Shown: piece after piece, positions 1 through 10,209 of the stretch | Layout: every line of letters starts with the position of its first letter | Position numbering within the stretch: position 1 is the stretch's first letter | DNA from: Liopterus haemorrhoidalis | Lineage: Eukaryota > Arthropoda > Insecta > Coleoptera > Dytiscidae | Length of the DNA: 64,000 nt | Reading direction: 5' to 3' | Assembly: GCA_963971575.1 (NCBI GenBank) | Contig: OZ020624.1 | Location: 3,911,001-3,975,000 of the forward strand | Program-made: the position numbers and the translations under genes | The notes under the pieces: model-generated | Database searches by the model: none | Seen by the model: only the letters and a program-made list of their open reading frames with translations | Told to the model about the DNA's origin: nothing

Positions 1-640
1 ATAACATTTGCAGGGCTATCCGCTCGGTTAGGCTTACATGGGGCATACACATATCTAGTAATACTGCATATCATTATATAAGGAGCGACATAAAAAGATT
101 TGGTCGCAGTTGATAAAATTGATTGCTTTTTAATGGATTTTTATAAATATAATAGCTAGTAAAAATTTCCGATCCATTGTAATAAAACTTTATTAAGAAA
201 AATATAAATCAAAACGGGACCCTTTGAAACAGATTCACATCACTACACTATTAAGGAACCATTATAAATATCATTAAAAAATAATATTAATAATTTCTGT
301 TGAGCTATTGCGGTTCTGGCCAGAGCCGGAAAACCAATCCAGAACCGAACCCTGGATCCCCGAGAGCCCCAATGAAATTGCAAAACTCTAACCCAAACTC
401 TAATACCAACCTTAAAATTTTAAGAACTAAACCGGTACCGAAACCCTACGAAATTAAGAAAGTATTGATGGTGCCGTTTGCTACCGTTCGATCGGCTATC
501 GTCGGCTCGCTGAAGCATTTTAATAATATCTGGTTACTTCTATAGAGACTTTTTATTTTTTCTAATCATTCTTCTTCCTTTTTTGGCCTTGTTGCAGCGA
601 CTATTGCCATTTTCCAATTCTAAAACACACATTTATCAGA
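1..640. other. AT-rich stretch without recognisable gene
   Basis: No protein of a known family is seen. A short open frame at 300-545 is low-complexity, rich in N and P, and has no recognisable domain; I do not call it a gene. Confidence 0.5.
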
Positions 641-644
641 AGGT

Positions 645-814
645 TACTATGACTAGGGATATGCGATACTGCGAAAGTATCGATATTTAGGTATCGATCA
701 TACCGAATAAAAGTTATCAATACCGGTATAGCATCGAAAAAAAAATATCGAAATTTTCAAGTATCAAAGAAAAAATTAATATATTTTTTATAAAACGTAA
801 AAAAAACATTTTTA

Positions 815-845
<31 letters not shown>

Positions 846-850
846 AACTT
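645..850. repeat. GTATCGAT-rich stretch followed by (AAT)n
   Basis: Several scattered copies of GTATCGAT or near variants lie in 660-735, followed by an A/T-rich run ending in an (ATA)n tract at about 826-848. The tract abuts the 5' boundary of the retrotransposon fragment that follows, so it may be the target region of that insertion. Function unknown. Confidence 0.35.
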
Positions 851-855
851 GAGAC

Positions 856-1750
856 TTGAGTCCCGTCAGGGAAAACGCTGGAGTACAACTCTCTCGGGAG
901 GAGTACAACAGAGTTACCGGTTCGGTGAAACGAGGCGAGACAGACATGTTGACAAAAGAACACATGAGTAAAAGTATGCACTCTGTGTTCTTCAAACATA
1001 TTAAAAGTCTAGAGTTGTCCACAGAACTCACGTTCTCGTTTCTTAAGTCTGCTGGTTTGAGATCGGAAACAGAAGGTTTTGTGTTTGCGTGTCAGGATGG
1101 TGTTATAAATACTTTGGCATACAGGGCCCGCATATTCCAAATAGCGGAGTCCACACTCTGTAGGTTGTGCCACCACCATTCTGAAACGATAATGCACATT
1201 CTGTCTGCTTGTCCATCTCTTGCAGCGTCGAGCTACGTGTCTCGACATAATGCTGCTCTCCGCGTGCTCTACTATCATCTTAGACATGCCTATGGTATTG
1301 ACCAAATACCGGTTATACCGTACGTCCCTTCTGACATAGAATCGGTGGTGGAAAATTCCAAGTGCCGAATTTATTGGAATTACTCCTTCCCCACCTCGAG
1401 GTTACTGACAGCCACTAAGCCGGACATAACCCTCCTGGATATCGAGACCAAACAGATGTTTGTGATCGAATTCTCAAGTCCAGCTGAGAAGAATATCTCT
1501 CTCAAGGAGGAGGAAAAAGAGGTCCAAGTATATGGACCTCTTGTCCGAGCTTAGAAAGCTGTATCCCGGGTATAAAGTTAAGCTTGTAGTCCTGATAGTT
1601 GGTGTTTTGGGTGGCATGAAAGCCTCCTATCGAAGGGAAATCGAGTCCATTCCCGTCTGCAGATCTTCTGCCAACTCTTTGATCTGCAGGATGCAGAAAG
1701 CAGTGCTGCTCGGGTCGCTCCGCATTGTGCGGGCACTGGATCTGGCGTAA
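856..1750 (+). pseudogene. RLE-type (R2-like) non-LTR retrotransposon, C-terminal region, copy 1
   Basis: This is the 3' end of the polyprotein of a site-type non-LTR retrotransposon. Visible are a zinc knuckle C-x2-C-x8-H-x4-C (CRLC then H then C, about residues 102-119), an SRHN block just after it, and a KPD motif near residue 188 followed 14 residues later by E in VIEF. The PD/E pattern fits the restriction-like endonuclease that follows the RT in R2, R4, Dong and NeSL elements (family knowledge). The RT itself is absent, so the copy is 5'-truncated. A two-base insertion near 1511 (GGAAAAAGAGG, against GGAAAGAGG in other copies) shifts the frame; the rest continues in another frame to a stop at 1748-1750. 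Four relatives occur in this window at 12.0, 35.2, 45.2 and 48.0 kb. No promoter of its own is visible. Confident on family, not on clade. Confidence 0.85.
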
Positions 1751-1945
1751 TTTCCGCGGCTGCATATCGCCAGGGTTTGGGATGCAGTCGTGTGTATTTA
1801 GCTCCACTAGTCTCTAGTATGACGCGGCTCAAAAGGTTGCTGAAGTTTGAGATTAGTGGACGCTTGTCAAGACCTGACAAACCCCATAATAATAATAATA
1901 ATGGACGCTTGTCAAGACCTGACAAACCCCATAATAATAATTATA
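1751..1945 (+). repeat. 3' UTR and duplicated tail of RLE retrotransposon copy 1
   Basis: The 3' UTR ends in a small stem-loop (TTGTCA / TGACAA around AGACC), then CCCC and (ATA)n. This hairpin plus tail, about 43 bp, occurs twice in tandem (about 1858-1900 and 1901-1941). The same hairpin and ATA tail end the copies at 12.45 and 36.15 kb, so it is the true element terminus. Confidence 0.75.
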
Positions 1946-2159
1946 TATAACAATTATATTATATTATTATAATTGTTTATTCTTATAATAACAATCTAAT
2001 TGTTTTACAATAATAAATAGATTAAAGTAGAATAGGCATTAATGTAGTACACATGACTGAAAAGTGACAGACGACCTAGGTAACAATAAATTGGGACACC
2101 TGGAAAAACTAATAAATAAGAAGCGTTCATGAAGAGAAGATGTAGAGGCCATGGAGCCT

Positions 2160-2300
2160 AGCAAGAGTTCATATTCAGTTAGTAAAAATCTAGAACAGCA
2201 TAATTAGGAAAATTAGGAAAACGATAGTAGATAATAAACATTTTCCGAATGGTTTTCCGATCTTTCACTTGTAAAATTGGTGTGTATATGAACTCTTGCT
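2160..2300. mobile_element. Short inverted-repeat element (MITE-like)
   Basis: A 15 bp perfect inverted repeat, AGCAAGAGTTCATAT at 2160-2174 and its complement at 2286-2300, encloses 111 bp of noncoding DNA. AGCCT occurs just outside the left end and two bases beyond the right end, possibly a degraded target duplication. Superfamily not assignable. Confidence 0.5.
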
Positions 2301-2404
2301 GCAGCCTATAGGTCTGATTGGTCTGATTGGTCTAGTAGGTCCCATCTAGGACCCGATATCAAAGCTAACTGTAGTTCAACAAACCCATTTTTGGAGCATC
2401 GAAT

Positions 2405-3018
2405 TTAAATTAAGAACACTACCTTAACACAGACATCAAACAACTAGAACTCTCTACAAATATAGTAACCAAATGGTTCAGAAATTGGTGTGTCAATATC
2501 AACTGAAAAAAATGCGATGCAAACATATTTACTCTGAAACGAATTACCGATCCAGTAAATTTAATCATAGATAATAATTTGTTGTTTCGAAGCAGAACAA
2601 CGAGCCAGTAAAGTATTTGGGAGTTTATTTGGATACAAGAATAGCTTGGAAGAACCATATTAATAAAAAACTGAACCAGTTTTATACACGACTCGGTCAG
2701 CTATACCCGCTAATCAACCGAAAGTCTTCTCTAAAAGCGAACTGCACACTACTACTTTATAAAGCCTTAATTCTCCCAATAATTACTTACGCTTGTTGCA
2801 ACTGGTGTACCACCTCAAAAAACAATCTAAAGAAGATCCAAACCATCCAAAATAAAGTGCTACGCATAGCAATGAAAGCCCCATGGTTTGTACGAAACAG
2901 CCAATTACATACAAACTTTAACATCCCGAGAATAGAACAGCATATCAAAAAACTCACTAAGAACTTTTTCAAAAACCTTCAGTTCTGTGATAGAGCTCCA
3001 TCGTACATATATAATTAG
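2405..3018 (+). pseudogene. Jockey-like non-LTR reverse transcriptase, C-terminal part
   Basis: The segment from 2617 reads as the end of an RT: a YLGVYLD block at the palm/thumb boundary, W-x2-HI, then YKALILPIITYACCNW and a K/R-rich tail. Upstream, 2405-2616 shows the preceding block (a WFRNW..VN stretch and FTL) but with an in-frame stop and a frame change before YLGVYLD. The element lacks endonuclease, fingers and the catalytic YADD region, so it is 5'-truncated and dead. The order YLG, WxxHI, LILPIITYA is typical of Jockey-type elements. The reading frame ends at 3018 and Helitron-like sequence follows closely. Confidence 0.75.
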
Positions 3019-3033
3019 CTACCGTGTGGTAGT

Positions 3034-4172
3034 GATTTCGTAACACTGTGACGTCATTTTTCCTAAGGTTCTCGTGATTGGCTAACTGGAAAACAGGGTG
3101 TTCCCAGTTTGACTTGATTGACAGGTATTTTGCAGATTTATTCTCTAAGAATCTACGAATATAATTACATATAGAAATTTGTAGGATATCGTAGGCATAA
3201 ATAAGAAACTCTAGATAATCCTATATCCTTTGACTGATATCAACAATATTTTGCAGATTTATTGTCTGAGAAACTGTGAATAAAATAACACAAAGAAATG
3301 TCTAGGGCTTCGTAGACATAAACAAGAAACCATATACACTGCTATATCCTTTAACCAATATGAATAATATCTTACAGATTTATTTTCTAAAAATCTACAA
3401 ATATAATTATTTACAGAAACGTCTAGGGTTTCATAGGCATAAACAAGAAACTCTAGACACTGCTATATCCTTTGACCGATATGAACAATATTTTGCAGAT
3501 ATATTCTCTAAAAATCTACAAATATAATTACAAACATAAATTTCTAGTTCGTGGGCATATACAAGAGACTCCTATATCCTTTGACCAGTATGAACAATAT
3601 TTTGCAGATTTATTCTCTAAGAATCTGCGGAAAAAATAACATACAGAAACATCTAGGGTTTCGTAGTTATAAATTAGAAACTTTAGACACTCCTATATTC
3701 TTTGATTGATATGAAAAACATTTGGCAAATTTATTCTCTAAAAATCTGCAGTTAAAACAACGTATAGAAATGCTAAACATTTCTATATGTATTTCTATCT
3801 AGTTTCGTAGAAATAAATAAGAAACTTTAAACACTTCTATATTCTTTGATCGATATGTAAAATATTTTGCAGATTTATTATTTAAAAATCTTCCGATGAA
3901 ATAACCTATAGAAATATATAGGGTTTCGTGGGCATAAACAAAAGACCCTAGGATACTCCTATATCCTTTGACCGATATGAACAGTATTTTGCAGATTTAT
4001 TTTCTAAGAAACTACAAATATAATTATATTCATAAATGTCTAGGGTTTTGTAGGCATAAACAAGAAACTGGCGACAAAATTAGGATACGTTAAAAAATAA
4101 AACCAAATACGCATACAAACAATTGAAATTTTTATATTATAAATCCGTCATTGTTGACGGGTAATAACCTAG
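3034..4172 (+). mobile_element. Non-autonomous Helitron-like element, copy A
   Basis: The 3' end is readable: a 6 bp stem-loop (CCGTCA, loop TTGT, TGACGG) at 4145-4160, eight intervening bases, then CTAG at 4169-4172 followed by T. This is the standard Helitron 3' architecture (hairpin, CTRR, insertion before T). The last ~90 bp recur at 52.54 kb in reverse orientation, where flanking DNA diverges right after the same bases, which places the boundary. No Rep/helicase coding. The 5' end is not fixed; the start given is where similarity to the 52-kb copy begins (the GACGTCA block near 3050). Confidence 0.6.
3120..4075 (+). repeat. Tandem array, about eight units of ~110-135 bp
   Basis: The phrase TTTTGCAGATTTATT recurs near 3128, 3249, 3369, 3490, 3600, 3720, 3854 and 3986. 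Each unit also holds AGGGTTTCGTAGGCAT or a near variant, and ATATCCTTTGAC. Units are divergent, so the array is old. The same unit forms an array at 52.87-53.53 kb. Confidence 0.85.
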
Positions 4173-4372
4173 TTATACAATATTGGTGAAAAACAGGACA
4201 TCTGCGACATTGACAACGATCCCATAAGTGAAAGTGACTATAGTGTAAGTAATAATAATTAATAAGTAATTAAAAACATCATAAACACGTAAGGGCGCCA
4301 ATCGAACCCTACTGTTATTTATACTATGTTTGTTTGTTTAAGGTTAGAACTCCATGTATAACATAAATTGTA

Positions 4373-4581
4373 CGGAGTGATTATTTAATGGCGAGACGAC
4401 GTCACTGGAAGTTATAATAATTTGCTTTTTCATACACATCGTAGCAAGCGATTATGCGCGCACGCGCATAATCTTTTTTTCTTCATAATCAAATTATCTT
4501 CAAGGTTATTATAGTCATAATATTCTGCTAGGAGGCACGTAAAATTCGGTGACGTCGTCTCGCCATTAAATAATCACTCTG
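4373..4581. mobile_element. Tc1/mariner-type MITE, 209 bp, TA target duplication
   Basis: Terminal inverted repeats of about 33 bp (beginning CGGAGTGATTATTTAATG on the left and CAGAGTGATTATTTAATG on the right) are flanked on both sides by TA (4371-4372, 4582-4583). The centre holds a perfect palindrome, GATTATGCGCG / CGCGCATAATC around CA. The whole element can fold on itself. No coding capacity. Confidence 0.8.
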
Positions 4582-4599
4582 TATGTTGAGCTGGTATTA

Positions 4600-5600
4600 C
4601 CCAATAAAAAAATAAAATAAAATAAGAACACTAATTGTTTGGACGTTGAGAAACGAGAAAAAAAATGAAAGTACGCCACTGTACGGGGTAACGAGTGTAT
4701 GTCATAGAGTTTTAATTAAAAATTGATATAACATCGCTGTGATAAAAGTAATATACATGGTATAAAGGCGATAGCCGATATACGAGCCCTTGATATGAAA
4801 GCCCCATAAATACCGAACCGTACCGGCTCCCCACGCCCCTCTAGCACCGTTCCTCACCCCCCCCCATCGCACCGTCCCTTTATGAAAAATACTGAGTGTT
4901 GATATTGTTAGCAATATATATGTTATCGCAGTGGAAATTTATGTATTAAAGCGAGCTATTCCGAATTTAATTACGAGAAGAATTGAAACATATTTGTTAT
5001 AATCGACCGTTTTAACGATAATTTGTTTTTATTATTTTCTGAAAAAGCTCGTTAATATTTTTATTTTACGATTGGGGTGGAATATTTCTTTTCATAACAT
5101 GTCAAATGATATTGACAAGTTTTTTACAAAGTAGCATAATGTGCTTTGAATTTAAATTTCGCACAGTCAACGATTTCTTCTTGTTCTATTGTTTCATTTG
5201 TTCCACACATTGGTTGTTATGAAGGCAATCAGAATCTTGCTTGCTGCCATCCCAAACATTGTGTGGTGTTATAGTTCCCAAGAATGAAGCAAGCAAATAT
5301 GTTGTCCCTTCAAGAGTATCCTGTACAATATTTTGTAAGATATACTATTTGTACTCGTTTTCAACTTTAGAATATTGTCAAAATTATGGTATAATTGTTT
5401 TCTAATGTCCCAATTCCTTGAGCGGCCTTTAGACTGTGTAGGTCAAGGTTGCTGACGTACGGTTTTGGGAATTATAGAATGTGCAGTGTGTTGCGCGTTT
5501 GCCAACATAAGTGTTGAACTACATTCTAATGTGTTGATAAACATTATTCAATTGTGATGACTATGGTATTTTAATTGCTGCCAACAATTATACAAATTAA
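4600..5600. other. No gene seen
   Basis: AT-rich DNA with no recognisable protein, RNA or repeat family. Short open frames here have no family features. Confidence 0.4.
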
Positions 5601-5609
5601 TAATGTTTC

Positions 5610-5996
5610 CAAAACAATTGAGGAAGGACCTGACGTCATAGTGTCCTGGTTAACAGTTATAAAATGTTCTTAGAGAATAGAGTCAGGAGTCATTCTTGTG
5701 ACCAGTCATCAGTTCCAATCACGCTGCCCAAGGACCAGCCCAGCTGTTGAAGTCGCCAAGACGAGATGTGAGTGTTGTCTACAGGGTTTCTCCACGTGTT
5801 CGCCTTGTGCGGATACCTGGGGTAGTTCTACCGATCCTTGAGAAGCCGGGGCAAGAACGAGACTAACATCAGCTTCTAAACAGAGAACACCAGCAGCCAT
5901 TTTACCAACAATTGTACATAGTCTGATGTAAATTAATCTTGTATAATAAATTTTGTAGAAAAGATTCCGTTCTTGACTTCACCCCGTGACAATATT
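5610..5996 (+). promoter_or_regulatory. LTR-like promoter/terminator block (solo LTR candidate)
   Basis: TATAAAA at 5658-5664 is followed 30-odd bases later by an initiator-like TCATTC near 5690, a GC-richer leader, an AATAAA signal at 5945-5950 and a terminal GTGACAATATT at 5986-5996. That order (TATA, start, leader, poly(A) signal, end) is what an LTR contains. The same terminal string ends the blocks at 6.9 and 44.45 kb. No flanking gag/pol is present, so a solo or truncated LTR is inferred. The 5' boundary is not seen. Confidence 0.4.
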
Positions 5997-6011
5997 CTAG
6001 CTTTCTTTCTT

Positions 6012-6050
6012 AGGGTTTTATAGGTATGGCAAAAAACCCTTATACTTAAT
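6012..6050 (+). repeat. R1-family end fragment
   Basis: AGGGTTTTATAGGTATGGC followed by AAAAAACCCTTATAC matches the left end of the R1 elements described at 12.5 and 60.4 kb. Only the end survives. Confidence 0.5.
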
Positions 6051-6779
6051 GTTTTTCATTGTCTTTTATTAAGATGTTACTGATAAATTTCAATATCTTA
6101 TTTATAATATTATTATCAATAATCATATCGATTTAAATGGTAAATGCAATAATAGCAGTCATACTAGACCATATCGGGAGCTACCGAAAAGAAATTACAA
6201 GATTTGCTGACCTTGTTTATTACTAACTAACTAATTTTTCTGGCATTACACGAGTGTTTGTTTAGATGTGATATGCTACTGTCACTGTTTACAGCTTATA
6301 ACCAGATGCGTCCACACGGAGATTGCACGAATCTGGCTACCTCCAGGAGCGAAAAATTACAGTGTTAAACAAGTTTACGGTATTAATCAACCAGTAAATT
6401 ATTTAAAGGAAATTCCTGTCTTCTCGCACTATATTTCAGAACTATTTGGCAGCTCCAATAAAATTGAAAACAAATTTTTTCAATAAGACAAGAAAATATT
6501 TATATTATTTTTTTTAAAGACATTACTTCCGCGCAGTGTTCTAAAGAACAATTGTGCAAAATTTGGTCCAAATCGGTCAAAGGGCCTAGCAGTGTAAAAA
6601 GTATCTTAATTCTATCTGCGAAATCCTAATCGAAATCCCTTCTATGCCCCATAACTTTTGAAGGGGCCCAAAGAGTATCTTGCACAATTTGGTTCAGATT
6701 GGTTCAGGAGTTGGCTACGTTCCTCTGCCTCAATACTCTTGGCATCCATCTATTTTGTACCGAAGGTTAACCCAGTTCC

Positions 6780-6916
6780 AATATTCATTTGTCATGACAA
6801 ATATTTTCTCATTACGAAAATGCGGCATGTGCAAATAGTTTTTTAATCAGACAGCTGACCGTCACAATGTCTAGATGTCGTAATCCTGACCTAGGATTAC
6901 CTATGTGACAATATTT
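6780..6916 (+). repeat. LTR 3'-end fragment, related to the 44.3-44.46 kb block
   Basis: ATTACGAAAATGC, then ACAGCTG, TCTAGATGTCG and CCTATGTGACAATATT appear in the same order as at 44.30-44.46 kb, with point differences. This supports one LTR family with two 3' portions in the window. The upstream half is missing. 6060-6780 holds nothing else I recognise. Confidence 0.5.
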
Positions 6917-7527
6917 TTGCCCGATTGGTTTTTTTTTTTTTTTCGAAGTCTAATGCCCGATTGTATTCAGTATTTTATTATATGCAGACTAGTGCACCTG
7001 TTGCCAACTGTGTTGGCAAACAAATCATTACCTTAATGTGGATCTTGCTCGACACCTCAGACTTTTTTCTCTAGCCATACGCCTAACTTCATCCAATTCA
7101 AATTGAATCAACTCTTCGCCCATTATTAAAAACTGGACAAATAATGAGCATTATTCCGAATTATTAATTCATTAACTTTTTAAGATGGGAAAACGATTCA
7201 TTTTCACTCAGTGCATTATATTTATAATGTTAAAACTAAAAATGATTTGAGACGTTAAATTTAAAATATATTTATTAAAATTAATTTTCCATTTTCTTAT
7301 ATAATATAAAAATACGCACAAGGAAAAAACGCACACGGATTAATACGCACACGAAAAAAAGCACACATGAAAAAATACACACACGGCAAAAAGGGCACAC
7401 GGAAAAAAGCGTACTTACACTATATCTCAAATCAGGGGGTAGATTTACAATATCCCACTGAACACTGCGCATGCGTCACACACACGTCATTTGTTCAATA
7501 TACAGAGATTCTAAACAGGTGGGACTG

Positions 7528-8090
7528 TGCAGAACTTTTAAAACAATTTATTTTTAGGTGGTTTATAAAAAATAAACAGTTATCAACCATAACCTAAGAT
7601 AGTGCTTTTAAGGTGAATCACTGTCCCTAGCCCTGCACAGAACAGTTAAAATACAATTTATTTTTAGGTGGTTTATAAAAAAAAAAAAAAAACAGTTATC
7701 AACCATAACCTAAGATAGTGATTTTAAGGTGAATCACTGTGCCTAGCCCTGCACAGAACAGTTAAAATACAATTTATTTTTAGGTGGTTTATAAAAAAAG
7801 AAATCAAATAAACAGTTATCAACCATAACCTAAGATAGTGCTTTTAAGGTGAATCACTGTCCCTAGCCCTGCACAGAACAGTTAAAATACAATTTATTTT
7901 TAGGTGGTTTATAAAAAAAAAAAAAAAACAGTTATTAACCATAACCTAAGATAGTGATTTTAAGGTGAATCACTGTGCCTAGCCCTGCACAGAACAGTTA
8001 AAATACAATTTATTTTTAGGTGGTTTATAAAAAAAGAAATCAAATAAACAGTTATCAACCATAACCTAAGATAGTGCTTTTAAGGTGAAT
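7528..8090 (-). repeat. Helitron-internal tandem array, five ~118 bp units
   Basis: CAATTTATTTTTAGGTGG recurs near 7544, 7653, 7772, 7891 and 8008, each followed by an A-run of variable length, CAGTTATCAACCATAACC and a TTTTAAGGTGAATC phrase. Units are very similar, so the array is young. The sister Helitron at 46.7 kb has two units, so copy number varies between insertions. Confidence 0.85.
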
Positions 8091-8834
8091 CTAACCTAAA
8101 CTAAAAGGTAAATGATATTTTAATGTGATAAATAAACAGAATCCATTGTTTTAGAGCCACTGATAATTCTTGAATTATTTAGTGTAGTCGTTATGTGCTG
8201 CCATCTGTATAGAGTTTGCAGTGGGATATTGTAAATCTGGTCCTATAAATCGTAGAAATAAAAAAATAATAAAGCATTGAAAAAATAATAATAAAGAAAA
8301 AAAGTCACATTTTTCTTACTTTCATCAAAACCAAATATTTTTTAAAATAATTATTTTTCTGCTAATAATAATTTTAATCAAAAATGTCGAATATCACGGA
8401 AGGATAACGTTTTTCTGTGTTTTGTTTCGTAAAAAAACCGATCCGTGTATTTCACAACTAAATTAATAATTGTGAAGTGATTTTTTAATGAAAAACACAA
8501 CTGTCATTTTTATTAATTTATTGTCAACACTCAAAACAAAAATTCACAGCACACTACTGTCCAATACATAAACAATAATTTCTTACAATTCTATCAGTTA
8601 TTATATAAGCTGTTCACTTTTGTAAGAACACACTAGATCTGGTTATTTTGGTTACTTTTATGGTGTGTTACTGACTTTAAATGTCAATTAAAAATATTCC
8701 TTACGCTGTAAAACTGACTTTAGGTTGATAAGGTTATGATCATTATAAATAAGATATCATTTTTCATTATGACATCTGTCAAATGCAACGACATTTTAAA
8801 AAATTGATGTGAAGTGTGAATTTTCACACATTTC

Positions 8835-9796
8835 AGGGTTTTGCAGGTATTTAGTAAGTGAATGATGATTATTTGGGGTGCCAAAACAAATTTTATGACA
8901 AAATATTTTTTTATGAATTTTAATTCGAATGCCTATTACCATTATTTAAGTTTTTAAAGATGTGCAGTATTTTTTTTTTTTATATATCAAGGTTCATTAA
9001 GATTTTGAAAATTGCGCCTATGGCTTCCATTGGTTGTTTTTAGTCATAGCTCCTCCCCTTTGATTTCGTGTACATTCAAATATATAATTAAATTATAATT
9101 TCAACAATTTCCACTGGTTATTAAATTTACGCTATTAAAAATTAAATGCAACAATTGCCAAAATTTAATTAAAATTTTGAAAAAATAATTTAAACAATAT
9201 AAAAATGCAAAAAATAAATAAAAAATATTATTGTCTCCTCACGCAGGACTCGAACATGAGTCCGATTACGAATTCTTGGACAGAACGCAAGTATCTTAGC
9301 CACAGCACCAAGAAACACGTTACTGTTTAGCGTATTATATAACTATAAGTTGTCAACATTATTAGCAAAAAAACACAAAAAATGCTTTTTTTTCCAAAAA
9401 CATAATCTGATCAAAAATTCCTGTTGAACTATTCCGGTTCACACCAATGTACATTACTTAGAATTTTTTCAGATTTTTAGTTTAAACCATCTGGGCTACA
9501 GGGTGTGGGACAAAATTTTTTTTTGCACAATATTGGCAAAAATCGCTTCAGAATAATTTATTTTGGAAAAATAAAAATTTGATCGTTAATCCACGTACCA
9601 AGGGCTTTCATTTGATACCCTACTCAGAATTAAAAAAAAATATTTTTTTTTCGATGAGCACATATTTGTTTATATTTTTAGGGGGATATGTTTTTTAGAT
9701 GTTTTGGTATTTTTCCTATGTGCGGGTCAACGAGTTGTATAAGCATGCCAAATTTCAACTCTCTAGGTTTAGCCGTTCGGCTACAATTTTTACCGA

Positions 9797-9834
<38 letters not shown>

Positions 9835-9881
9835 GACAAAATGACGGTATAAGGGTTTTTTGGTCATACCTACAAAACCCT
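8835..9881. mobile_element. R1-family element a, full length, 1,047 bp
   Basis: Both ends carry the R1 terminal motif: AGGGTTTTGCAGGTAT at 8835 and, in complement, AGGGTTTTGTAGGTAT at 9881. Inside are a tRNA-like segment (9236-9315, minus), a phrase ending GCCAAATTTCAACTCTC, and a (CAGA)n tract at about 9799-9833. No coding. Outside the left end the palindrome GTGTGAATTTTCACAC is shared with copies at 26.3 and 48.0 kb, so the true unit may extend further. Superfamily unknown. Confidence 0.7.
9236..9315 (-). other. tRNA-like segment with pol III box A and box B, inside R1-a
   Basis: On the minus strand TGGCTAAGATAC (box A-like) is followed about 35 bases later by TGTTCGAGTCC (box B-like), the spacing of internal pol III promoters. 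GGACT/AGTCC can form a T-arm-like stem. The 5' acceptor strand is not convincing, so this is a tRNA-derived or tRNA-like sequence rather than a functional tRNA gene. A second copy is in R1-c at 25.81 kb. Confidence 0.5.
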
Positions 9882-10209
9882 AAAAAGTGACATTTTTTAA
9901 TACCAACATGACATACAGCTTCAAAGGTGCAAACTATTGAAAACAAAATTCCCTCTTAGTTTGTTCTTACAAAAGTGAACCGCTTTATAAAAAGTGTTCG
10001 TAGAATATTCACTATTATTGCATCTTATAATAATTATAAAAAGTGTTCGTAGAAAATTCACTATTATTGCATCAACAATATATTTTAAACAATTTTGACA
10101 TAAATAATTAACATATGCGCGCCTCTATCGGGGAATGAAAAAACGACCGGTCGAACATACAAACCTCTATGATACGAACATACAAACAGGCGTATTATAT
10201 TATAGGATC

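Larger units (their letters stand above)
8607..9985. mobile_element. TIR element inserted in Helitron C
   Basis: GTTCACTTTTGTAAGAACA at 8612-8630 and its perfect complement at 9962-9980 form the TIR core, extendable outward to AAGC and inward to ACTA. The uninterrupted site is readable in the sister Helitron near 47630 (ATTATTATAAAAAGTG), so this is an insertion with a short TAT/TATA-like duplication. Most of its interior is an R1 element (8835-9881). No transposase. Confidence 0.75.
6989..10207 (-). mobile_element. Non-autonomous Helitron, copy C (interrupted)
   Basis: Read on the minus strand the element starts A|TCCTATAATATAATACG (10207) and ends with an 8 bp stem-loop (TTGCCAAC / GTTGGCAA, loop of 3) at 7001-7019, then nine bases later CTAG at 6992-6989 followed by T. 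These are canonical Helitron termini: 5' TC after A, 3' hairpin, CTAG before T. The second copy at 46.19-47.85 kb has identical ends in different flanks. It has no RepHel gene and carries a ~118 bp tandem array. It is split by a TIR element at 8607-9985, which is absent from the sister copy. Confidence 0.85.

Noticed and set aside
300..545. 81-codon open frame near the window start
   Set aside because: Low complexity (N, P, K rich), no domain, no upstream signals; probably chance.
717..1305. Minus-strand open frames opposite the RLE retrotransposon
   Set aside because: They lie antisense to a clear zinc-knuckle/nuclease frame and recur in the same way in copy 2.
3120..4075. CRISPR array
   Set aside because: Direct repeats are ~120 bp contiguous divergent units without spacers, in a eukaryotic transposon context.
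5709..5900. 63-codon minus-strand frame
   Set aside because: Lies in the LTR-like leader; no family features.
6268..6846. Two short open frames
   Set aside because: No recognisable motif; the second overlaps a noncoding LTR 3' fragment.
9699..9946. Open frames containing TDRQTDRQ or LSVCLSVC runs
   Set aside because: Translation of the (CAGA)n microsatellite in R1; the same artefact recurs at 17.0, 60.3 and 63.8 kb.
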